From: Bacteriovoracales bacterium
GTDB taxonomy: Bacteria > Bdellovibrionota > Bacteriovoracia > Bacteriovoracales > Bacteriovoracaceae
DNA: 42,732 bases
Direction of reading: 5' to 3'
Assembly: GCA_026713835.1 (NCBI GenBank)
Contig: JAPONP010000152.1
Coordinates: forward strand, 1 to 42,732
Numbering within the stretch: the first letter of the stretch is position 1; every line of letters begins with the position of its first letter. Below, one piece after another: positions 16,527-24,789 of the stretch. The position numbers and the translations under genes are program-made. A model generated the notes under the pieces. That model had not been told where the DNA came from. It saw only the letters and a program-made list of their open reading frames with translations, and ran no database searches.

Positions 16527-16658
16527 ATGCTCTACTCCTCGTCAATTCTCATTATAAGCTCTATCTGACTTTTCGGCTTTTTACTGAGATTTATTAGGAG
16601 ATATATGGAAAAACTCGTTTATCCGATCTTTTTTCTTGGATAAAACCCGACAAAATAT

Positions 16659-16684
16659 GAAGGTGGTTTTGGGATAGGCCCTAA
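16659..16684. repeat. Family-A element end upstream of the sigma-like operon
   Basis: The inverse-oriented end GGTGGTTTTGGGATAGGC is followed by CCTAA; the rest of the element is absent. It lies 50 bases upstream of the sigma-like gene, where its promoter is expected. Confidence 0.7.
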
Positions 16685-16733
16685 AGAGAGCTTGCTAGAA
16701 TACATCAATCTTAGGTAGAATAGGAAAAGGTAT

Positions 16734-17237
16734 ATGATCATCTCTAAGCGAGATTTTGGGAAATTTTTTAAAGACTCGTATCCACTTGTTTATTCCTTGA
16801 GCTTTATTTTGGTTCCGGAAACCCTTCAAGCTGAGCAAATTTGTCTGGATTCTCTCGAATTATTGGCCCTCAAGGAAAGAAAGTTGATGATGAGGTTGGC
16901 CCATACCAAATCCCAAAATACCCAACCCTTGTGGGATCAATTGAAAAAAAATCATCTGAAATACGTTTGGATATTGGGAATAAAGCGTTTTACTCAACTT
17001 AAAGGAAATACCGAGACCTGGCATGAAAAGCCGGATGAGTTCTTTTTTACGCAAAATGTTTTGGAACGAGGAATTTTGTTTCTCAAAACAAGGCTTAGAT
17101 TATCTCTAAGTGATATCGAATTTATCACGGATTGCGATCGATACAAAATTTTGTCTTATTTATGCAAATCCAGAGACGATCTTCTTTGGGAATCTCATAA
17201 AAGAAATCTTTCTCTTCCACAAGTTATTGGGAATTAA
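16734..17237 (+). CDS. Diverged ECF-type RNA polymerase sigma-like factor
   Basis: A 167-residue protein with the layout of an extracytoplasmic-function sigma factor, but diverged. Residues about 9-60 resemble region 2 (FKDSYPLVYSLSFILVPETLQAEQICLDSLELL), with LKYVWILGIKRF as the later helix. Residues about 108-155 resemble region 4: LERGILFLKTRLRLSL, then SDIEFITDCDRYKI as helix-turn-helix, then LCKSRDDLLW. The next gene encodes a zinc-finger protein of anti-sigma type, which supports the reading. Whether it still binds core polymerase cannot be told. The start ATG follows AGGAAAAGG. The assignment rests on pattern and context, not strong identity. Confidence 0.6.
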   Translation: MIISKRDFGKFFKDSYPLVYSLSFILVPETLQAEQICLDSLELLALKERKLMMRLAHTKSQNTQPLWDQLKKNHLKYVWILGIKRFTQLKGNTETWHEKPDEFFFTQNVLERGILFLKTRLRLSLSDIEFITDCDRYKILSYLCKSRDDLLWESHKRNLSLPQVIGN

Positions 17238-17255
17238 CTCTGGAGAAATTGTGTA

Positions 17256-17630
17256 ATGGAACAGCTTCGTTTTAATTTTTACCGAAAAAATAGAGATTCC
17301 TATTGTCCCCATTCTCTATGCGCCCTTCATTTTATAGACAATAATTTGCCCCCCAAAGATAGAAAGGCCTATTTAACCCATCTTGAAGATTGCACCGCTT
17401 GTTCTCATCACATTCAATCTCTCAGGAAAGATCTATCGGATATAGAAAAAATGATCCCCTCTATCTCTAAAAATAATCAGATGATTGAAGATTATTCTCA
17501 AAGAATCAAAACCTTAGCCGATGACATTTTATCTTTTCGTCGATACCGACTAAGTGATTTACTCAATATAAGATTTTCATTCAAGGGAATAAAAAAATTC
17601 TATCAATCTTTAATCATGAAACTTGAGTAA
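17256..17630 (+). CDS. Anti-sigma-like zinc-finger (ZAS/HC2-type) protein
   Basis: A 124-residue protein whose residues about 17-55 match the anti-sigma zinc-binding domain: Cys and His in CPHSLCALHFID, an acidic/Pro turn (NNLPPKDR), then HLEDCTACSHH with the H-x3-C-x2-C pattern. No membrane helix follows, so it would be a cytoplasmic anti-sigma-like protein, or would rely on the membrane protein encoded four bases downstream. GGAGAAA precedes the start. Confidence 0.65.
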   Translation: MEQLRFNFYRKNRDSYCPHSLCALHFIDNNLPPKDRKAYLTHLEDCTACSHHIQSLRKDLSDIEKMIPSISKNNQMIEDYSQRIKTLADDILSFRRYRLSDLLNIRFSFKGIKKFYQSLIMKLE

Positions 17631-17633
17631 ATA

Positions 17634-18419
17634 ATGAACTCTATGAAGGTCTTCATTTGTATTGCGCTTGGATCATCTCTTTTTTTCTTTTTTTTATCAC
17701 GGGCACAAATACTTGATTATAATGCTCTTTCCAGATTACAAGACGGGCGTGGGATTTGCTTTTCTCGAATAGTTCAAACATTTACGGCAAGAATGATTCG
17801 TGTCTCCGGCAGTAACTACTTAACACCTGAATTTATGAATATAACTGAGCAATGTTTCGATGATATCACTACTAATTTTTATAATAAATCAACCGAACAC
17901 TTCAAAAAAATTGGTAAGCGAATGAATCGCATTGTCTCTATGGTTCACTTATTTCATGAAGGCGCAAAAGGAAAAATTGCCAACTTTTGGAAACCAATGG
18001 AAAGCAAATCCATCTCACTCCAAAACAGATTTTCAACCATTGAATCATTAAATGATGAAATGGCCCAGAGCTTTGAATCCTACAAATCTAATCTTTTTAA
18101 ACAGTATATTTTTTATTCGAGATTACTCCTTGTATCATTACTGCTCTTAACCTTTTCCCTTGTCATTTATATTATAAGAGAATTTTATCAAAAATCACAT
18201 AAATCTTCCTCTAGTGAAATAGACCACAAAGAAGTATTAAAAAAACATCTCGATCAGATATCAAACGATCATAAACGATTTATAAAAGAGATCGTGTTGC
18301 ATGAATCAAAAAATGAATCGTTTGAAGACACCGTTCCCTTGCGAAAAATGAATCGCCTCATTAAGGGAACAAAGCGTGATCTAATGAAAGACCTAAACTC
18401 TAGTAGAGTTGCCGATTAA
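17634..18419 (+). CDS. Two-helix membrane protein, possible sensor of the sigma-like module
   Basis: A 261-residue protein with an N-terminal membrane segment (about residues 5-23), a roughly 135-residue extracytoplasmic region with Cys residues near 36 and 78, a second membrane segment (about 163-183) and an 80-residue charged cytoplasmic tail. This is the topology of a membrane sensor, but no HAMP, kinase or methyl-accepting domain is seen. Its position directly after the zinc-finger gene suggests it completes a sigma / anti-sigma / sensor unit. It overlaps the convergent 949-residue gene by 20 bases. Confidence 0.55.
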   Translation: MNSMKVFICIALGSSLFFFFLSRAQILDYNALSRLQDGRGICFSRIVQTFTARMIRVSGSNYLTPEFMNITEQCFDDITTNFYNKSTEHFKKIGKRMNRIVSMVHLFHEGAKGKIANFWKPMESKSISLQNRFSTIESLNDEMAQSFESYKSNLFKQYIFYSRLLLVSLLLLTFSLVIYIIREFYQKSHKSSSSEIDHKEVLKKHLDQISNDHKRFIKEIVLHESKNESFEDTVPLRKMNRLIKGTKRDLMKDLNSSRVAD

Positions 18420-21249
18420 GGAGTTGAACCAGTAGTTTTTGGTTTAGTAGCTTGATGTCCTGTAAGTTTTTTCCGGTATCTTTTTGATTCTCAATAAGTT
18501 GATTGAGATCCTTTGGGGTCGGAATCTTTGTATAAAAGAGAACATTGAGGATCTTTTCACCAATCATTTTGGTCAAAATAAAATCTAGAAATTTAATAAG
18601 ATTTTTATGTGAAAAGAGCGAAAGGACTTTCCCATTTTGATTGTGTAGAGCCAACTCGTACATTCCCTTTTTAAGATCATTTTGTCCATGAAGAGTAATA
18701 CTTTTCAAAGGGAAATTAAGGTCTTGGCTTTCCTCTATATGAAACTTTACGAATACTTCAGAGTTATTTGGGTAAAGGGGATGGGAAGGGTATTGCAGTA
18801 ATGATTGAATAAATGTTTTATTTTCAAAAAAGTTTTCACTACTCTGAATATCCTCAAGAGCATTGTCCAGCTTTTGTTCAAAGAGAATCAAATATCCCAT
18901 AATATGCCATGGATAGTTGGAAGAAAGATCGGATATATATTTTTCTATCTTTAGATAATCTTTCAATAGCTCTTTTGAGTCATGTTTTAAAAGCTCTTTG
19001 GTGGAAAGATGGAAAGGATGAAGGCCCTCGGAAATATATCCGGGAAGAAGTTTGCTTTGCTCAAAAAATCTAGGAACGAGGAGAGAACTTGTCCTCGCTC
19101 TCAACTTATTTAGCTCTCCACCGAGAGAAAGGTGGATGATCTGTTTTCCTATAGGAGTTTTAAAAAAGTAACGAAATAGGTTGATATTGATATTTTTGAT
19201 TTTGGGTATAAGTCCAAAATAAGAGTAAAAAGCACGACCGTATTCATCTTGCTTTGATTTAAGTGTGTCCTTCGGCACAAACTCAAGATGAAGGTTTGAC
19301 TTATTTTTATAATCAAGAACGAGAATATCGCTATATTGATCTTCAGGCTCAAATTTGATTCCCAAGAGGTCTTGAGAAAGGAGTGTTTTAGATTTTTCAT
19401 TCCCCATGGGAATTGGATCAATTTGAAAAAAATGGCCCATCTGATAGCAGGATCGGATCAAGCTTTTAAAGAAGTTAGGATGGGTTACCTTTGAAGTGTC
19501 TTTGTTTGTTGTGTTGACCAATCGGCCATTGATAATGGCATCTTGATAAAATTCAAAGCTCAGATCTTTAGAAAGCTCTTTGCGATAAATGGGTGTCGTG
19601 TTTGATTTTTTATTCTTAAAAAAATCTCTAAAGGCTTTATTGATCATCGAAAACCGGCCAAATGTCTTGAGTTCTCCGTTAATCCTAAAGCTAAAACAGG
19701 GGTGTTTTTGGATTTTTTCGTTCTGCCCGGAAACCGAGTTAACCAAAAATTGATTTTCAAGAGAAAGTTTACTACCCTCACTCTCTTTTCTTTTAGAAAG
19801 TATATAAAGATAGGGAGGGATTTCTCCTTTTCCTTTGAGGTTTTTAAATGTTAGAACCCCTTCAATTTTAAGAATTTTGAGTAGTTCTTCGACTTTTTCG
19901 GATAAGCTTGGAATAAATAGCTTTTTAGCACTCAAGACCACAAGAAACCCATCATTTTTCAATTCTGATATTTTATCTTGAATCTTAGATATCAAAAAAT
20001 GGTGAGGATTATTTTTAGGGAATTGGGTTAAATTTAAAACGATCCGATCATAGGCAAAGCGAGTATCTTTGAAGATCGTTGGATCAAAGAAGGATTGTTG
20101 TTTTTTGGCGATCCGTTTAGAGCCTTCCTTCATACGGTAGATATCACAGATATAGGATATAGGATCTTCATGGAATCGTTTTGCATTGTCTGTAAGAAAA
20201 CACAAAAAGTGCAATTCGTAAGCAAGCCTGGCAAATGTACCGTAGCGGTATTCATCACTACAAAATTCCGGACAAACAGCAAACTTCCCCGGAGTTGAAG
20301 AGACTTGGCCTTGGGCCAACCAGTGAGAGAGGGAAAGAGATTCTAGGTGATCCCCGGTATATTGAAGGGTTAGAGTGCGGTATTTTTTTTGATCATGGGC
20401 AGGGCTCCCGACAGTCCAAGACTCAAGAGATTGCGCACTATCGATGCCTCCCTTTCCAATCCATTCGGGGAACTCGGTGATGAGTTGAATCAAAAAGGTT
20501 CCGAAATGGTGGTGGGAGAGTGCATGGGAATAATCCATCTCTTCTGTCGGTCGGAGATTATTATGGGAAAATATCTTTTGTAATTCTGCAATGGAAACCC
20601 TTTCATAAATGCGGTCGATTTTATAGAGCAGTTCTTCAATCGGCCAATTGATTTTCGGACGATACCAACTATAGTGGTTGGCGGTGATGGCCAAAGATTC
20701 GAGTTGAGAGGAACTTCCCCTTCGAAAGAGTTTGGTCAAATAAGAGTTGGGATTCAAAAGATCATTTTTTTGGATTTTATGATTTAAGGTCTGACTCAAT
20801 TTAACGAGAAAACGAATTTTAAAGAGATAGACCGTGGCAATTTTGGAAGCAAAGGCCGTTTTAAACCCTTCGAGGTCTTTTGAGTAAATGCTGTCGGAAG
20901 ATCCCAGATGGTCAAAGAGGGAGGAAAAGGAATCGATATCCGGACAATGGAGGGCCCTATGCTCCGCATAAGATAGAAATTCGTTATAGACTTCCTCCTT
21001 GAGGGATTTATTAAAATGGGTTTGAAGGAGTTGGGATTTCACGTCAAGAGCGATGAGCCCAAAGATTTTTGAGAGCTGCATCCCCTCTTTAGAGCTAAGA
21101 GATTCACCGCTCCATTCCGGAATAAGGTATTTTTTGGGGTGGAAGGAGTCCTTTTCCCGGGCCGCCGGCAAAACGACGCTGCCCCCAAGTGTTGCAAGGG
21201 GAAGCCTTGGGTTCATCCAGGATTTAAGCCGAAAGGTATTGTTTTCCAC
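18400..21249 (-). CDS. 949-residue protein of unknown function, distantly methyltransferase-like
   Basis: Large cytoplasmic-type protein without a signal peptide or membrane segments. The GTG start at 21249 is preceded by GGGGGAAGGAG. A central stretch (about residues 400-500: YDRIVLNLTQFP, then DGFLVVLSAKKLFIPSL, then a short strand region) is laid out like the catalytic half of N6-adenine DNA methyltransferases of the Eco57I/TaqI type. The NPPF/Y motif is replaced by NLTQF and no SAM motif I is evident. A late LRARTSSLLVPRFFEQ segment recalls target-recognition linkers. If this resemblance is real, the protein would be a catalytically dead relative. It could equally be an unrelated lineage-specific protein. 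No restriction genes adjoin it. Confidence 0.6.
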   Translation of the reverse strand: MENNTFRLKSWMNPRLPLATLGGSVVLPAAREKDSFHPKKYLIPEWSGESLSSKEGMQLSKIFGLIALDVKSQLLQTHFNKSLKEEVYNEFLSYAEHRALHCPDIDSFSSLFDHLGSSDSIYSKDLEGFKTAFASKIATVYLFKIRFLVKLSQTLNHKIQKNDLLNPNSYLTKLFRRGSSSQLESLAITANHYSWYRPKINWPIEELLYKIDRIYERVSIAELQKIFSHNNLRPTEEMDYSHALSHHHFGTFLIQLITEFPEWIGKGGIDSAQSLESWTVGSPAHDQKKYRTLTLQYTGDHLESLSLSHWLAQGQVSSTPGKFAVCPEFCSDEYRYGTFARLAYELHFLCFLTDNAKRFHEDPISYICDIYRMKEGSKRIAKKQQSFFDPTIFKDTRFAYDRIVLNLTQFPKNNPHHFLISKIQDKISELKNDGFLVVLSAKKLFIPSLSEKVEELLKILKIEGVLTFKNLKGKGEIPPYLYILSKRKESEGSKLSLENQFLVNSVSGQNEKIQKHPCFSFRINGELKTFGRFSMINKAFRDFFKNKKSNTTPIYRKELSKDLSFEFYQDAIINGRLVNTTNKDTSKVTHPNFFKSLIRSCYQMGHFFQIDPIPMGNEKSKTLLSQDLLGIKFEPEDQYSDILVLDYKNKSNLHLEFVPKDTLKSKQDEYGRAFYSYFGLIPKIKNININLFRYFFKTPIGKQIIHLSLGGELNKLRARTSSLLVPRFFEQSKLLPGYISEGLHPFHLSTKELLKHDSKELLKDYLKIEKYISDLSSNYPWHIMGYLILFEQKLDNALEDIQSSENFFENKTFIQSLLQYPSHPLYPNNSEVFVKFHIEESQDLNFPLKSITLHGQNDLKKGMYELALHNQNGKVLSLFSHKNLIKFLDFILTKMIGEKILNVLFYTKIPTPKDLNQLIENQKDTGKNLQDIKLLNQKLLVQLLNRQLY

Positions 21250-21511
21250 GCCAACTCCTTCCCCCTTTTTGGAGCCGAGGACTGAAAAATGAATTGACGA
21301 CGATCCACCTTGGGGAATATGTATCAGGACACTTTAATGAACTCTCATATCTTTATCAACCAAAATTTTCCTTCCTTTTTTCTCGGCTTTTCGCTTTTTC
21401 ATGGGATTATGGAGGCCATCGGAAAAAAGAGGCGATGCAGCATGGAAATTTATTTTAAAGCACCCTATGTTTTTTGCCGATAGTGAGTTGCCCCCAATAA
21501 GGAAACGAAAG

Positions 21512-22030
21512 ATGAGCGACACCAAAAGATCTCCCAAGGATTCAGAGTTTGACGATATCATGCGCGAAATGGAGGAGTTGGAAAAAAAGGCTCATTTGAG
21601 AAACTTTGAGTTGATAAAAGATCCCAAGAGCTTTTCTTTAGAAGCTAAGCCCGATGGATCGCCCCCTTTTTTCCTTAAAACCGATAAAAGTAGTGACGAT
21701 CATCTCGAGGAAAGCTCTCGGCTAGAATCTATCATAGGAAAAAATTTAAACGATCTTAAACACCCTTCAGCTTCCCGGGAAATTGTCCCCGGCCCACTTG
21801 GAAATCAGAGTATCTGCGACAAAAAAGAGGGAGAGAATCCCGTTCATGGGCGGCCCTCATCCGGTATGAGAATTCATCTCGATGGGCAAACGGAGCTTCA
21901 GCTCTGCCTTGACGCCGTTGGTCTTAGCCTTAAAATCAAGGTTGTAGAGGGAAAGTCCCTGGAAATTGAAACCAAAGATGGGATCAAATTCTCTCTTCCC
22001 CTCTCCCCGGAAACCAAAAAAGTAGCCTAA
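21512..22030 (+). CDS. Acidic, partly disordered protein of unknown function
   Basis: A 172-residue protein. The start ATG 21512 was chosen because AGGAAACGAAAG precedes it; the frame is open from 21401 without a ribosome site. Residues 1-50 are rich in Asp, Glu and Lys with a short coiled-coil-like helix (EFDDIMREMEELEKKAH). The middle is Ser/Pro-rich and probably disordered. The last 45 residues form an amphipathic beta-type domain (MRIHLDGQTELQLCL to IKFSLPL). No family recognised. It lies 56 bases upstream of coaD and may share its transcript. Confidence 0.65.
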   Translation: MSDTKRSPKDSEFDDIMREMEELEKKAHLRNFELIKDPKSFSLEAKPDGSPPFFLKTDKSSDDHLEESSRLESIIGKNLNDLKHPSASREIVPGPLGNQSICDKKEGENPVHGRPSSGMRIHLDGQTELQLCLDAVGLSLKIKVVEGKSLEIETKDGIKFSLPLSPETKKVA

Positions 22031-22042
22031 GGGTGTCAAATA

Positions 22043-22057
22043 GCGTAAAACTACCCC
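22043..22057. promoter_or_regulatory. Recurrent GTGTAAAA motif, degenerate copy 2
   Basis: GCGTAAAACTACCCC, preceded by CAAATA as at 26870, shares the left half of the motif at 5613 and 26876 but not the CAC arm. It lies in the 56-base gap upstream of coaD. Confidence 0.2.
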
Positions 22058-22086
22058 CTAACCTGCGACACTGATGGACAAAATCC

Positions 22087-22608
22087 ATGGCCGTTTCTGC
22101 CCTTTATGCCGGTACCTTTGACCCCTTCACCAACGGCCATCTCGATATTGCGAAAAGGGCCTTAAAGGTCTTCTCCCCTCTCACCATCCTCGTGGCCCTA
22201 CCCCCCCAAAAAACTCCATTTTTGGATGCCAAGACGAGGGTGGGGATCATTTCAGAAATTTTTGCCAAAGAGAAAAATGTCCGGGTTATCGGATGGGATC
22301 GGTTGGTTGTGGATTTTGCGAGAGAAAACGATATTAAAGTCATCGTCCGGGGACTTCGACCCACAGGGGATTTTGATAGCGAGTTTCAAATGGCCACAAT
22401 GAATAGAAATCTCGACTCTGATATAGAAACCGTTTTCATTACCACGAGTTCACACAGCTATTACGTCTCCTCATCTCTCGTAAGAGAGGTCTTTCTCCAC
22501 GGTGGGGATGTCCAATCGTTTGTTCCCCAAGTTGTTTATAAAGAGATGAAGAGACATTATGAATCAAAGTTAGCCTTTCCTAGGACAATAAATAATGACC
22601 AAAAATAG
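22087..22608 (+). CDS. coaD: Phosphopantetheine adenylyltransferase
   Basis: Penultimate enzyme of coenzyme A synthesis, transferring AMP from ATP to 4'-phosphopantetheine. It has 173 residues, close to the usual 160. The nucleotidyltransferase signature is YAGTFDPFTNGHLD (the T/HxGH motif) near the N-terminus. RGLRPTGDFDSEFQMATMNR and YYVSSSLVRE (the ISSTxxR equivalent) complete the active site. The ATG at 22087 has only a weak ribosome site. The aminotransferase start follows eight bases after its stop. Confidence 0.96.
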   Translation: MAVSALYAGTFDPFTNGHLDIAKRALKVFSPLTILVALPPQKTPFLDAKTRVGIISEIFAKEKNVRVIGWDRLVVDFARENDIKVIVRGLRPTGDFDSEFQMATMNRNLDSDIETVFITTSSHSYYVSSSLVREVFLHGGDVQSFVPQVVYKEMKRHYESKLAFPRTINNDQK

Positions 22609-22616
22609 GAGAAATC

Positions 22617-23840
22617 ATGTTAAGTGAAAGAGTACAAAATGCTCGAGAAAGCATTACATTGAAACTCAATGCAACGGCCGAGGAACTACGTCGTGAGGGA
22701 AAAACGATCTATAATTTGACCGCAGGGCAATTGCCTTTCCCCCCCGAATCCCAACTTATCGATGAGATCTCAAAACAACTCCCCAAGTTGGCTTCCTTTC
22801 AGTATTCCCCGGTACCCGGTTTTCCCGAACTCAGAAAAAAGGCCACGGCCTATGTGGAAAAGACTCGGGGGATTCGATGGGAAGAGGGACGTTTCGATTG
22901 CGTTATCAGCACCGGAGCCAAACAGTCTATTTTCAATCTCGTGGCCTCCATCGTTGACCCCGGCGATGAAGTTATCGTCTTGGCCCCCTATTGGGTTTCC
23001 TACCCCGAAATCATTAGGTATTGGGGAGGGCAATGTGTGGTGGTGGGACCTTCTCAAGATGTGGGAAAGGACATAAAAGTACAGAGTATTAAAGAGGCCA
23101 TCACCCCAAAAACCAAGGCCATTCTCCTCAACACTCCGGGAAATCCTTCCGGAGTTTATTATTCGCAGCAATGGGTTCACGAATTTGCCGAACTGATAGT
23201 CTCTTACCCTCAAATCCAGATTCTTAGCGATGAGATCTATTCACAACTCTATTATGACGGGCCGGGACCGCGATTTCCCTACCAATTTCGCCCGGAACTC
23301 TTGGATCGAACCTTTATCATCGACGGCATATCAAAATCCATGGCCTGCACGGGACTTAGAATTGGCTTTTCTTTCGGCCCAAAGAAGACCATGAAGGCCA
23401 TGAGTACAATTCAGGGACAATCCACTTCCGGGGCCAATAGCTTGATCCAAAAAGCCCTTATGAACTATAACTTTTCCGACATTGAAAACTATCTCGACCC
23501 TATTAAGGATCATCTTAGAAATAATAGTGCCCTCGTGCGGGAAAAACTCGATCAATACTCTCTTTCCAAAGCCTGGTATCAAACCAATGGGGCCTTTTAT
23601 TTTTTGATGTCCTTTGAGGGACTTCCCATCCTTGAGCGCTTCAAAAAAAGCGGCTCCAAGGGAAAAGATGGGGATTATGCCGCCGATATTTGCGAAGGAC
23701 TTATTGAAGAAACGGGGGTCGTCATGGTTCCCAGTAGCGATTTTGGCCAAACGAATGGAGGTCGAATCAGTTTGGTTTTAGAAAAGAAGGCCTTAGCGGA
23801 AGCATTGGATTTGGCCTTCGGCTATCTATCCTCAACGTAA
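22617..23840 (+). CDS. Class I/II aminotransferase (aspartate aminotransferase-like)
   Basis: PLP-dependent fold-type I aminotransferase of 407 residues. PLP contacts are visible: NTPGNPSG (172-179), SDEIY (204-208) and the Schiff-base Lys240 in DGISKSMACTGLRIGF. The N-terminal YNLTAGQLPFPP and the GFPELRKK segments fit the AspC/AAT subgroup I-gamma; substrate choice among Asp, Tyr and related acceptors cannot be fixed. AGGAGAAATC precedes the ATG. Probably co-transcribed with coaD. Convergent with a response regulator, 12 bases apart. Confidence 0.92.
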   Translation: MLSERVQNARESITLKLNATAEELRREGKTIYNLTAGQLPFPPESQLIDEISKQLPKLASFQYSPVPGFPELRKKATAYVEKTRGIRWEEGRFDCVISTGAKQSIFNLVASIVDPGDEVIVLAPYWVSYPEIIRYWGGQCVVVGPSQDVGKDIKVQSIKEAITPKTKAILLNTPGNPSGVYYSQQWVHEFAELIVSYPQIQILSDEIYSQLYYDGPGPRFPYQFRPELLDRTFIIDGISKSMACTGLRIGFSFGPKKTMKAMSTIQGQSTSGANSLIQKALMNYNFSDIENYLDPIKDHLRNNSALVREKLDQYSLSKAWYQTNGAFYFLMSFEGLPILERFKKSGSKGKDGDYAADICEGLIEETGVVMVPSSDFGQTNGGRISLVLEKKALAEALDLAFGYLSST

Positions 23841-23852
23841 GCGTTTTGGGTT

Positions 23853-24518
23853 CTAAACAATCTGTCCTCTATCCAAAATCCAGGTCTTATCTCCAACGTG
23901 CAGGATTCTGTAGGGCGAAGCCTCCAATTTGTCTCTCAATCTCGATATTTGAACATTGACGTTATTTTCGTGAATACAAGCACCTTTCCACACTTCACGG
24001 ACGATTTCTTCGTGGCTAACGGCCTTATCCCTGCTCAAAAAGAGTTTGAGAATCTGATTTTCTCTACTGGTAAGCTGAATATGGTTATGCTTAATGAAAT
24101 GGAGAACTCTATCAGCCGAACTATTGTCAAAGATCTTTTCCAACTTGAAGATCAATTCATTTTTCTTGAAGGGTTTGACCATAAAATCGAGGCATCCCCT
24201 TTTGGAACACCATCGAAAAAGGTCTAAATTATCGTACGTTGAAATGACGATAAAAGGGGCCGGGAGGGAGCTTTCACCCTTCTCCTCCAAATAGTCTGTA
24301 AAAAATCCATCCTCCAATTTGAGATCCGCAATAATAAGCTCAGGGGGCGATATATTTTTTTCATCCTCTACCCCATCGTTTATCCTCTTTAAAGCATTAT
24401 TGAACTCCTCAAGCCTTGAAAAATAAAAAGTCCGATAAATACAATCCAAAGTTTCCCGATAAACTATCTGGCAACCGGGTTCATCTTCGAGAATCCAAAT
24501 GATGTTTTCTTTTCTCAT
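23853..24518 (-). CDS. Response regulator with OmpR/PhoB-type DNA-binding domain (copy 1)
   Basis: A 221-residue two-domain regulator. The receiver domain has the acidic pocket in WILEDEPG, a phospho-acceptor Asp in LIIADLKLEDGFF, a Thr in VISTY and the conserved Lys in MVKPFKKNEL. The C-terminal winged helix begins near residue 150 (QLTSRENQILKLF) and ends with the wing hairpin (VGDKTWIL). About 60% identical by eye to the regulator encoded immediately upstream. GGAG precedes the start. No cognate kinase lies in the window, so both are orphans here. Confidence 0.88.
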   Translation of the reverse strand: MRKENIIWILEDEPGCQIVYRETLDCIYRTFYFSRLEEFNNALKRINDGVEDEKNISPPELIIADLKLEDGFFTDYLEEKGESSLPAPFIVISTYDNLDLFRWCSKRGCLDFMVKPFKKNELIFKLEKIFDNSSADRVLHFIKHNHIQLTSRENQILKLFLSRDKAVSHEEIVREVWKGACIHENNVNVQISRLRDKLEASPYRILHVGDKTWILDRGQIV

Positions 24519-24789
24519 ATTATTAGCTCCATAAAAGAAAAATTTAACCAGACAAAATATAAAAATGTTGACTTAGAAAAATCAAGCATTCCGGGACACT
24601 TAAAAATAAATTTAGCTTTTCGATATTGGAGTTTAGAAAAAGGTTATCTCAATAAATAACTTGGGTTTCTTAGAAAACCCTGAAAAAATTTTATCTTTTG
24701 GAATTATGATCCACTAAACGAAGATAAAATTCATACCCGAAGTGCTCAAAGCTCTACACCATGTAAAAATGACATACTTTCAAGATAGT
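24519..24789. other. AT-rich intergenic region between the two regulators
   Basis: 271 bases without a gene. It contains a stem GGGTTT...AAACCC (24663-24680) and an 11-bp inverted repeat AATTTTATCTT (24687-24697) / AAGATAAAATT (24721-24731). Either could act as a weak terminator for the upstream regulator or as part of the promoter region of the downstream one; neither has a clear U-tract. Confidence 0.4.

Noticed and set aside
18400-21249. Active type I or type IIG restriction-modification enzyme
   Set aside because: No NPPF/Y, SAM-binding or nuclease motif and no specificity or restriction subunit nearby.
24663-24731. Rho-independent terminator between the response regulators
   Set aside because: Stems are AT-rich or short and no U-tract follows on the expected strand.
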